Origin: Acidobacteriota bacterium
Lineage (GTDB): Bacteria; Acidobacteriota; Vicinamibacteria; Vicinamibacterales; JAFNAJ01
Length of the DNA stretch: 6,055 nucleotides
Direction of reading: 5' to 3'
Assembly (NCBI GenBank): GCA_017860085.1
Contig: JAFNAJ010000171.1
Coordinates: 1-6,055, forward strand
In this document: piece after piece, positions 1 through 5,939 of the stretch
Layout: each line of letters begins with the position of its first letter
How positions within the stretch are numbered: position 1 is the first letter of the stretch
Made by a program: the position numbers and the translations under genes
Notes under the pieces: model-generated
What the model saw: the letters and a program-made list of their open reading frames with translations, nothing else
What the model was told of the DNA's origin: nothing
Databases searched by the model: none

Positions 1-23
1 CCCTTTCCTACCTTTCCTACGTG
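1..23 (-). repeat. 9-bp tandem duplication downstream of the peptidase
   Basis: The plus strand reads CCTTTCCTA twice in direct succession (2-10 and 11-19). On the minus strand this is TAGGAAAGG twice, starting a few bases after the TAG stop of the peptidase gene. The purine-rich unit resembles a Shine-Dalgarno sequence. It could be the ribosome binding region of a further minus-strand gene beyond the left edge, or a chance simple repeat. No coding feature can be judged in so short a stretch. Confidence 0.4.
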
Positions 24-2174
24 CTACTCGGACGCGGTCTTCGGCGTCACTCCGATGTTGTAGAACATGAACGCGTAGACGTCGGCCGTCGTCTCGATCT
101 GCTTCGTCGTGTTGCTGGCCCCGTGGCCCGACTTCGTCTCGATGCGGATGAGCAGCGGCGTCTCGTGGCTCGCCTTCTCCTGCAGCGTTGCGGCGTACTT
201 GAACGAATGCGCCGGCACGACACGGTCGTCGTGATCGGCCGTGGTGATGAGCGTTGCCGGGTACTTCACGCCAGCCTTGATGTTGTGCAGCGGCGAGTAC
301 GCGTAGATAGCCTTGAACTCCTCGGGGTTGTCGCTCGAGCCGTAGTCGGCAATCCAGTTCCAGCCGATGGTGAACTTGTGGAACCGCAGCATGTCCATCA
401 CGCCCACCTGCGGGACGGCCACTTGGAACAGCTCGGGCCGCTGGTTGACGACGGCCCCCACCAGCAGCCCGCCATTCGACCCGCCCTGGATCGCCAGCCG
501 GCTCGCTGACGTGTACTTGTTGGCGATCAGCCACTCGGCCGCCGCGATGAAGTCGTCGAACACGTTCTGCTTCTTGAGCTTGGTGCCCGCCTCGTGCCAC
601 GTCTCGCCGTACTCGCCGCCGCCACGCATGTTGGCCGAGGCGTACACGAACCCGTTCTCGAGCAGGGCGATACGCAGCGCGCTGAAGCCGGGGGCCGTCG
701 GGATGTTGAACCCGCCGTAGCCGGAAAGCAGCGTCGGGTTCTTCCCGTCGAGTGTCATCCCCTTCTTGTACGTGAGGAACATCGGCACGCGCGTGCCATC
801 CTTGCTCGTGTAGAAGATCTGCTTCACCTCGTACGCGTCGGCTCTGAATCCGGGAATCTCGACTTCGCGGAACACCGACGACCGCTTCGTCGCGATGTCG
901 TAGCGGAAGATCGTGGGCGCGTAGTTGAACGACGTGAACGTGTAGAAAACGAACGTATCGTCCCGCCGGCCGCCAAAGCCTCCTGCGGTGCCGAGGCCCG
1001 GCAGCGGCACCTCGTTCTCCAGCGTCCCGTCGAGGCCGTAGACATAGGCGCGCGTCGTCACGTCCTTGAGATAGGTGGCGAAGAGCTTGCCGCCCGCCAC
1101 GTCCACTCCCCGCAAGGGCTCGGGTTTCTCGGGCAGCACGTCCTTCCAGTTCGCTTCGGCGGGCCTCCCGGGGTCGAACACGAAGACGCGCCCGTTGGGC
1201 GCCTTGTGGTCGGTCTCCACGAGGAAGGTCTCGCCGACGTTCTCGACGACTCCAAAGCTCGAGTCGGTGACGTCGGCCACGATCGGCTTGAACGTCGTAT
1301 CGGCTGACGAGAGGTCGCGATAGAAGAGGGCGTTGCCCTTCTTGCCCGTGCCGCGGTCGGCAATCGTCAGGATGGCAAACCGCTCATCCTCGGTGGTGCG
1401 GATGCCGTGGAAGCGCTGGGGACGGGCCTTGTCCTCGTAAACCAGCTGATCCTGGGCCTGGCTCGTGCCCACCCGGTGGAAGTACACCTGGTGGTGCTCG
1501 TTCTTGCTCGACAGCTCGTGCCCCTTCTCAGGCTCCGGGTACCGGCTGTAGAAGAAGCCGTCGCCCGCCCACGAGGCCCCCGACACCTTGACCCACTTGA
1601 TCGCATCGGGCAACGTCTTCCGGGTCGCGACTTCCATGACGCGGTACTCCAGCCAGTCGGACCCACCAACAGACAGGCCGTACACCGCGTAGCGACCGTC
1701 CTTCGAGAGCGAGAACGCTCCGAGGCGAGTGGTGCCGTCCGCGGAGAACGTATTGGGATCGATCAGCACCTCCGGCTTGCCGTCGAGGCCTTTTTGAACG
1801 TAGAGCACGGACTGGTTCTGAAGCCCGTCGTTCTTCGAGAAGAAGAAATACTCGCCCCTGCGGGTCGGCGGCGTGTACTTGGGATAGTTGTAGAGCTGCT
1901 CGAGCCGTGTCTTCAGCTGGGCGCGGTACGGAATCTGCGCCAGGTAGCCGAAGGTCACCGCGTTCTGTGCTTCAACCCACTTCGCGGTGTCGGGGCTGCT
2001 GTCGTCTTCGAGCCAGCGATACGGGTCGGGAACGGCGACGCCGTGATACGTGTCGACGTGATCGACCTTGCGGGTCTGCGGGTAGGTGAGGCTCGATGCA
2101 GCGACGCCGACGAGTTGGCTCGTGAGCAGCGCCGACAGGATGGCGAGGGCGGGGCGTACCGGGCGCATGTGCAT
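24..2174 (-). CDS. Secreted prolyl oligopeptidase (family S9A)
   Basis: This 716-residue serine peptidase should cleave short peptides after proline. Residues 1-26 form a signal peptide (basic start, hydrophobic core around ALAILSALL, likely cleavage after VAA); there is no lipobox cysteine, so a periplasmic or secreted enzyme is expected. The N-terminus has the family motif VPDPYRWLED at about residues 48-57. A seven-bladed propeller region is expected from about 85 to 445, then an alpha/beta-hydrolase domain. The triad is visible: Ser566 in GGSNGG, Asp649 in DHDDRVVP and His684 in KSGHGA. Arg651, Tyr486 (GYGGF) and Trp607 match the porcine residues Arg643, Tyr473 and Trp595 that bind substrate and build the oxyanion hole and S1 pocket. 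The length is normal for the family. An in-frame ATG at 2348 would add 58 residues, but the start at 2174 has GGAG eight bases upstream and leads straight into the signal peptide. The gene lies 208 bp downstream of the kinase gene on the same strand. The family call is very secure; the natural substrate is unknown. Confidence 0.95.
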   Translation of the reverse strand: MHMRPVRPALAILSALLTSQLVGVAASSLTYPQTRKVDHVDTYHGVAVPDPYRWLEDDSSPDTAKWVEAQNAVTFGYLAQIPYRAQLKTRLEQLYNYPKYTPPTRRGEYFFFSKNDGLQNQSVLYVQKGLDGKPEVLIDPNTFSADGTTRLGAFSLSKDGRYAVYGLSVGGSDWLEYRVMEVATRKTLPDAIKWVKVSGASWAGDGFFYSRYPEPEKGHELSSKNEHHQVYFHRVGTSQAQDQLVYEDKARPQRFHGIRTTEDERFAILTIADRGTGKKGNALFYRDLSSADTTFKPIVADVTDSSFGVVENVGETFLVETDHKAPNGRVFVFDPGRPAEANWKDVLPEKPEPLRGVDVAGGKLFATYLKDVTTRAYVYGLDGTLENEVPLPGLGTAGGFGGRRDDTFVFYTFTSFNYAPTIFRYDIATKRSSVFREVEIPGFRADAYEVKQIFYTSKDGTRVPMFLTYKKGMTLDGKNPTLLSGYGGFNIPTAPGFSALRIALLENGFVYASANMRGGGEYGETWHEAGTKLKKQNVFDDFIAAAEWLIANKYTSASRLAIQGGSNGGLLVGAVVNQRPELFQVAVPQVGVMDMLRFHKFTIGWNWIADYGSSDNPEEFKAIYAYSPLHNIKAGVKYPATLITTADHDDRVVPAHSFKYAATLQEKASHETPLLIRIETKSGHGASNTTKQIETTADVYAFMFYNIGVTPKTASE

Positions 2175-2182
2175 ACGGGTGA

Positions 2183-2186
2183 CTCC
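2183..2186 (-). promoter_or_regulatory. Ribosome binding site that fixes the peptidase start
   Basis: GGAG on the minus strand lies eight bases upstream of the ATG at 2174. A second ATG two codons later (2168) would be 14 bases away, and the far upstream ATG at 2348 would bury the signal peptide inside the protein. The site therefore favours 2174. Confidence 0.6.
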
Positions 2187-2206
2187 GGGAGGGCTCGCGC
2201 CCCTCT

Positions 2207-2235
2207 CTAATACCCCGTTGGCGCCGATGGCGCAA
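2207..2235 (-). promoter_or_regulatory. Candidate sigma70-type promoter of the peptidase gene
   Basis: On the minus strand TTGCGC (2230-2235) and TATTAG (2207-2212) are separated by exactly 17 bp. The -35 matches the consensus at three of six positions and the -10 at four of six. Transcription would begin about 7 bp downstream of the -10, near 2200, leaving a leader of about 26 bases with the GGAG site inside it. The spacer holds a small palindrome, GCGCC-GAT-GGCGC (2221-2233), which overlaps the -35. The matches are weak, but spacing and position are right, so this is a plausible call only. Confidence 0.3.
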
Positions 2236-2236
2236 G

Positions 2237-2264
2237 TCCGAACACGCTGTCCGAACACGCTGTC
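2237..2264. repeat. Perfect 13-bp tandem duplication upstream of the peptidase promoter
   Basis: CCGAACACGCTGT occurs twice with no gap (2238-2250 and 2251-2263), and the period extends one base on each side. It sits directly upstream of the candidate -35 of the peptidase gene, where two head-to-tail sites for an activator could lie. It may equally be a replication-slippage duplication. It falls outside the peptidase once the correct start at 2174 is used. Confidence 0.75.
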
Positions 2265-2382
2265 GTGCTCCGGTGTGTCGCTGGAAGATCCGCGGAACTC
2301 CCTGGAGACCCGGGCCGACTGAGCGTTCGACCTTCGTGACCGACGCAAGGCCGTCCTGGCGGGATCTTCGGGGCGACGCCGG
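2265..2382. other. Rest of the spacer between kinase stop and peptidase promoter region
   Basis: The whole spacer between the two minus-strand genes runs from 2175 to 2382. Beyond the repeat and candidate promoter listed separately, I see no convincing gene, no RNA gene and no hairpin followed by a T-run that could end kinase transcription. The only reading frame through it on the minus strand is the N-terminal extension of the peptidase, which lacks any recognisable protein feature. Confidence 0.5.
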
Positions 2383-5034
2383 TCACCGAGGCAACAGCGA
2401 CGGCCAGTTGACGATGACCGTCAGCTGAGGCTCGTCGAGTTCGCTGACGACGAACCGACTGCCATCGGGGGAGACGTCGTACTGGTTGCGGCCGAGGAGA
2501 CCGGGTGCCACTGATGGGCGGATCCTCGTCGGGAAGAGCGCGATTGGCTGGCTGAATCTGAAGCTCGGTGCCACGTCGACGGGCACCGCCATGAGCGTGC
2601 GGTGCAGGTCCACGTAGTACAGCTCGCGTCCGTCACCACGCCACGTGGGTTCGACGCCTCCGTTCGACGACACCCGGATCTCGCCGGTCCCACGTGGGAA
2701 GGCGCGGACGTACACTTCGGGTTGGCCCGAGTGGTCCGAGCTGTAGGCAAGCCAGCGGCCATCGGGCGACAGTCGTGCGTGGCGCACGAAGCCCGAAGAG
2801 ACGGTGAACACGCTCGACACGATGCCTGTGGAGAGGCTGAGGGTCTCGACACCGCCGCCGCCATCGAGGACGACCAGATCACCGTCTGGCGACCAGTCGG
2901 CCGCCCAGGGCGCTTCGCGCGCGGCCCACGAATGCAGGGCCTGGTCGTCGCCTCGGCCCCTGGCCTCGGGTGCATAGAGCCGAGTGATGCCGTCGAGGCG
3001 GTTCGACGTGAACGCGATGCGCGCGCCGTCGGGCGACCACGTGGGGCTGAAGTCCTCGGCCGGGTTCGGAGCGAACGCCATGCCGCGGCCCGTGTCGCTC
3101 TCGTAAACCCACGTGTCGTATGTGCCAGAGTCGGAATCGAGCCGGGACACCGCCACGTGGCGGCCATCGGGGGAGAACGCGGGTGAGGAGAAGCGCGTCG
3201 AGCCGTCGAGCCGCAGCAGCGATCGGCCCTGCCTGTCGTACCAGGCGAGCTGGCCGGTCGGCAGCGGCTGGTAGACCAGGACGCCCGAGTCGGAGACCGA
3301 GAACACGCCTCGGAGTGTTCGCGCGCTGTGCCAGACGTTGCCGGCCAGCGTCATCACGTCGCCCGAGAACCGCCGCGAGGCTGGGTCGAACCGTTGTGCG
3401 ACCAACTGGGTACCTTGCCGCCACAGGAGATAGCCTTGGGCGACGTACGCAACGCTGGAATTCATGATCAGCAGGGGCTCGCGCACCGCGCGGCCGAGCG
3501 TGCCCTGAGAGAGTTCCGTGTGGCTCGCGTCTTCCGAAACCGCCAGGTACAGGTAGCGACGGCCATCAGGCAGAAACTGGGGCCACAGATGCCGGGTCTC
3601 GCCGCGCGCGGTTTCCAGCGTCGTCTCAGGCGTCGGCGTCCCCCCGTTGGCGGACACGCGATACAGGCGCCCGTCCGCCCGGCTCGTGAACAGGATGTCG
3701 CCCGAGCGGCTCCAGGCGCCGCCGAGACCCGCCAGAGCGCAAATCACCCTCGGCGGCCCACCGGCGATCTCGACGCGCTTCATTTCAGAGGCAGTCAGGA
3801 AGGCGACCGATCGACTGTCGGGCGACCAGAACGGATGCGCGGCGCCGTCCGTGCCGGTGATCGGGCGAGACGCGACGCTGTCGAGGTCGCGCACCCACAG
3901 CAGCGGCGAGCTTCCGGCCCTCGAGGCCGAGAATGCCAAGTGGCGTCCATCAGGCGAGATCGCCATGAAGTTCCCGATGGCGAGGAACTCGCCCCCGTCC
4001 GGCGGCAGCACGGGAAAGCGGATGACGCTGCGGGGGACGTCGGCCGCCGGCAGGGGTACGGACCCGCGCCAGCCCGCAAGGGCTGCAAGCACGGCAACCG
4101 CTGCGATGCCGCCCGCGATCCGGGCCGGCAGGCGGCGGGTCCAGCCGACGCGGCCGACACTCTGGGAACCGTCGGTGACGTGACTGCCACGGACGACCCA
4201 TTCGAGTTCGTGGCGCAGGTCACGCGCCGACTGCCATCGGTCCGCGGGGTCTTTGGCCAGGCAGCGGCGCACGGCGTGGTCGAGCGCCGGCGGGAGAGGT
4301 GCCTCGACGCGCGTGAGCGGGCGCGGGTCTTTCGTCATGATCGCGGCGACCTGGACGGCCGCCGTCTCGCCCGGAAACGCCCGCCCTCCTGCCACCATCT
4401 CGTACAGCACGGCGCCGAGCGCGAAGATGTCGGTTCGGGCGTCTGCGGGCTTGCCTTCGAGCTGCTCGGGGGCCATGTACTGGAGGGTGCCGAGCAGCTG
4501 GCCCTCGGCGCTGAGGGTGACCGTTGGCAGCGGGTCTCCCCCAGACGTCGCCATCGCCGCCACGGGCTTGGCCAGGCCGAAGTCGAGCAGCTTGGCTCCC
4601 GCCGCCGTGATCATGACGTTCGATGGCTTCAGGTCGCGGTGAATCAGGCCGCGGGCGTGGGCCTGGTCGAGCGCGTCGGCGAGTTGAACGCCGTGGGTCA
4701 GGGCACGATCGAGGGGCAGCGGACCGCGTCGAAGTCGTTCGTTCAGCGGTTCGCCTTCGACCAACTCGAGCACGAGATACGGCAGACCGTCTTGCTCACC
4801 CACGTCGAACAGGGCGCAGATGTTCGGGTGGTTCAGCGTCGAGATTGCCCGGGCCTCGAGATCCAGACGGGCCATCCGCTGCCGATCTGCGCCGATTTCT
4901 TCCGGCAGGGTCTTGATCGCCACCAGGCGGCCGAGCCGCGTGTCGCGCGCACGATACACCTCGCCCATGCCGCCCGAGCGCAACGGTTCGAGGACCTCGT
5001 AAGGGCCCAGCCTGGCGCCCCGGGCGAGAGCCAT
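2383..5034 (-). CDS. Receptor-type Ser/Thr kinase with PD40/WD40-like propeller sensor
   Basis: This 883-residue membrane kinase should phosphorylate Ser/Thr in the cytoplasm in response to something sensed outside. Residues 12-280 are a PknB-type kinase domain: glycine loop SGGMGEVY (20-27), Lys41 in VAIK, Glu60 in helix C, HRDLKPSN (132-139), DFG (151-153), APE (188-190) and Arg266. All catalytic residues are present. The HRD arginine makes it an RD kinase, and Thr171 and Thr173 in the activation loop sit where PknB is autophosphorylated. Arg19 replaces the first glycine of GxGxxG. A basic segment (WTRRLPAR) precedes one hydrophobic helix at about 305-322, so the C-terminal part should be extracytoplasmic. 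From about 340 to the end there are twelve repeat units of roughly 45 residues, many with the SPDG core typical of PD40/TolB propellers. The start ATG has AAGGAG (5047-5052) 12 bases upstream, a slightly long spacing. The gene is divergent from the winged-helix/FHA gene. The ligand and targets cannot be read from the sequence. Confidence 0.95.
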   Translation of the reverse strand: MALARGARLGPYEVLEPLRSGGMGEVYRARDTRLGRLVAIKTLPEEIGADRQRMARLDLEARAISTLNHPNICALFDVGEQDGLPYLVLELVEGEPLNERLRRGPLPLDRALTHGVQLADALDQAHARGLIHRDLKPSNVMITAAGAKLLDFGLAKPVAAMATSGGDPLPTVTLSAEGQLLGTLQYMAPEQLEGKPADARTDIFALGAVLYEMVAGGRAFPGETAAVQVAAIMTKDPRPLTRVEAPLPPALDHAVRRCLAKDPADRWQSARDLRHELEWVVRGSHVTDGSQSVGRVGWTRRLPARIAGGIAAVAVLAALAGWRGSVPLPAADVPRSVIRFPVLPPDGGEFLAIGNFMAISPDGRHLAFSASRAGSSPLLWVRDLDSVASRPITGTDGAAHPFWSPDSRSVAFLTASEMKRVEIAGGPPRVICALAGLGGAWSRSGDILFTSRADGRLYRVSANGGTPTPETTLETARGETRHLWPQFLPDGRRYLYLAVSEDASHTELSQGTLGRAVREPLLIMNSSVAYVAQGYLLWRQGTQLVAQRFDPASRRFSGDVMTLAGNVWHSARTLRGVFSVSDSGVLVYQPLPTGQLAWYDRQGRSLLRLDGSTRFSSPAFSPDGRHVAVSRLDSDSGTYDTWVYESDTGRGMAFAPNPAEDFSPTWSPDGARIAFTSNRLDGITRLYAPEARGRGDDQALHSWAAREAPWAADWSPDGDLVVLDGGGGVETLSLSTGIVSSVFTVSSGFVRHARLSPDGRWLAYSSDHSGQPEVYVRAFPRGTGEIRVSSNGGVEPTWRGDGRELYYVDLHRTLMAVPVDVAPSFRFSQPIALFPTRIRPSVAPGLLGRNQYDVSPDGSRFVVSELDEPQLTVIVNWPSLLPR

Positions 5035-5067
5035 GATTGCAGAACACTCCTTGTGCGAAGTTTTTCC

Positions 5068-5076
5068 AGTATACCA
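5068..5076 (-). promoter_or_regulatory. Extended -10 promoter of the kinase gene
   Basis: The minus strand reads TGGTATACT: TATACT (5068-5073) matches the -10 consensus at five of six positions and is preceded by TG one base away, the extended -10 motif. No good -35 lies 16-18 bp upstream, which extended -10 promoters often do without. Transcription from near 5061 would give a leader of about 26 bases with AAGGAG in it. The hexamer stands out as AT-rich in a GC-rich region. Confidence 0.5.
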
Positions 5077-5190
5077 CCTGGATCAAGCGACCGGCTCCGG
5101 AGGAAAGGGCTGGCGGCGGGGGCCGCGGTTGAGGCACACTCTTGAACGTCTCCACAACGACGTCCGTCAGTGCATGCGCGCGCTGATCAC
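5077..5190. other. Rest of the divergent regulatory region between kinase and regulator genes
   Basis: The full gap between the two divergent starts runs from 5035 to 5205 (171 bp). Beyond the kinase promoter and the two ribosome binding sites, it holds a G-rich stretch on the plus strand at about 5098-5126 and two TTGA sequences (around 5128 and 5142). I cannot pair these with a convincing -10 for the rightward gene. No small gene is supported. An autoregulatory site for the divergent winged-helix protein would be expected here, but I see no clear paired operator. Confidence 0.4.
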
Positions 5191-5196
5191 GAGAGG
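5191..5196 (+). promoter_or_regulatory. Ribosome binding site that fixes the regulator start
   Basis: GAGAGG lies nine bases upstream of the ATG at 5206. The alternative in-frame GTG at 5170 has no purine-rich sequence in front of it and would add 12 residues before the conserved start of the winged-helix domain. The ATG is therefore preferred. Confidence 0.6.
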
Positions 5197-5205
5197 CTGT
5201 CGGTC

Positions 5206-5847
5206 ATGCGCATCACGTTTGCCGATTGCGTGCTCGACACCGACGCGCGGCAAGTACGCCGCGCCGGCGTGGCGGTACGCCTGTCGCCGAAGGCCTACGA
5301 ACTGCTCTGCGTCCTCGTCGAGTGTCGGCCACGCGTCCTCTCCAAGCACGAGCTCTACGCGCGATTGTGGAAGGACACCTTCGTGGTCGAAGCCAACCTC
5401 GCCAACCTCGTGAGCGAGATCCGGACGGCGCTCGGCGACTCGGCCCGAGAGTCACGTCTCATCCGTACGGCACACGGGTTCGGGTACGCCTTCTGTGCCG
5501 AGGTTCACGAGAGGCCAAAGCCCGCGCCACTGGCGCGCCACTATCTCGTCTGGAACCAGCGCGAGTTTGCACTGCCCTCAGGCCGGCACGACATCGGCCG
5601 CGATCCTCACGCCTCGGTCCGCTTCGACCTGCCGAGCGTCTCGCGGTTCCACGCGCGCGTCACCGTGGCTGACGAAGGGGCGACCATCGAGGACCTGGGC
5701 AGCAAGAACGGCACGCTCGTGCGAGGACAGCGGCTGGGCGCCCCAACGGCGCTGCACGATGGCGACGAGATCCGGCTCGGCGCGGTGGTGATCATCTTCC
5801 GCGAGTGGGTCGAGGGCCGTCCGACGGTCACACTCGCGGACGCCTAA
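5206..5847 (+). CDS. Winged-helix (OmpR-type) DNA-binding protein with FHA domain
   Basis: This 213-residue protein is a likely transcriptional regulator that reads phosphothreonine. Residues 1 to about 97 form a Trans_reg_C winged helix: LSPKAYELLCVL (26-37), a recognition-helix region around EANLANLVSEIRTAL (62-76), and the closing wing IRTAHGFGYAF (86-96). There is no receiver domain, so it is not a classical response regulator. Residues 112 to about 200 form an FHA domain with its key motifs: Gly131-Arg132 in IGRDP, Ser146 and His149 in SVSRFHA, and GSKNGT (165-170). Arg132, Ser146 and Asn168 are the residues expected to contact phosphothreonine and peptide. A short Pro-rich linker (RPKPAP) joins the domains. 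No signal peptide or membrane helix is seen, so it should be cytoplasmic. It is transcribed away from the receptor kinase, a natural source of the phosphothreonine. The closest functional parallel I know is mycobacterial EmbR (winged helix-BTAD-FHA, substrate of PknH); this protein lacks the BTAD part. Domain calls are firm; the regulatory role is inferred. Confidence 0.92.
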   Translation: MRITFADCVLDTDARQVRRAGVAVRLSPKAYELLCVLVECRPRVLSKHELYARLWKDTFVVEANLANLVSEIRTALGDSARESRLIRTAHGFGYAFCAEVHERPKPAPLARHYLVWNQREFALPSGRHDIGRDPHASVRFDLPSVSRFHARVTVADEGATIEDLGSKNGTLVRGQRLGAPTALHDGDEIRLGAVVIIFREWVEGRPTVTLADA

Positions 5848-5939
5848 GCTTGAGCCAGCGTTTCTGTCACGGGCCTAACGACGTCAAGCGACTGCCGAAG
5901 GAAGCGGACACGGTCAGAAGATGCGGGTCCCAGCTCTCG
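5848..5939. other. Convergent spacer between regulator and SIS-domain gene
   Basis: Two genes end facing each other across 92 bp. A 6-bp inverted repeat GCTTGA (5848-5853) and TCAAGC (5884-5889) is present, but with a 30-base loop and no T-run it is a poor terminator. I see no coding frame with features here and no strong hairpin. Confidence 0.4.

Noticed and set aside
594..1307. A 237-codon plus-strand open frame opposite the middle of the peptidase
   Set aside because: This is a shadow of the conserved minus-strand gene, with no motif in its translation.
1407..2210. A 267-codon plus-strand open frame opposite the peptidase N-terminal half
   Set aside because: It is antisense to strongly conserved peptidase sequence, with low-complexity Arg/Val/Leu composition, no domain and no ribosome binding site of note.
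2284..2369. GAAGATCC/GGATCTTC inverted repeat in the kinase-peptidase spacer
   Set aside because: The 8-bp arms are separated by 70 bases, too far for a stable hairpin, and the match is short enough to occur by chance.
5098..5126. G-rich stretch on the plus strand as a G-quadruplex
   Set aside because: The runs are mostly two G's and unevenly spaced, which is common by chance in DNA this GC-rich.
3328..5145. A 605-codon plus-strand open frame running antisense through the kinase gene
   Set aside because: The minus strand here encodes a complete kinase-propeller with all motifs. The antisense frame is rich in Arg, Ala, Gly and His with no recognisable domain, as expected of a shadow in GC-rich DNA. 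It also runs past the kinase start into the regulatory region.
5170..5205. GTG start at 5170 for the winged-helix/FHA gene
   Set aside because: There is no ribosome binding site before it. The ATG at 5206 has GAGAGG at good spacing and begins exactly at the conserved winged-helix start.
5226..5672. A 148-codon plus-strand open frame overlapping the winged-helix/FHA gene in another frame
   Set aside because: The overlapped frame encodes two intact, conserved domains. This one is Arg-rich without features.
5848..5889. GCTTGA/TCAAGC inverted repeat as a bidirectional terminator between converging genes
   Set aside because: The arms are only six bases, the loop is 30 bases, and no T-run follows on either strand.
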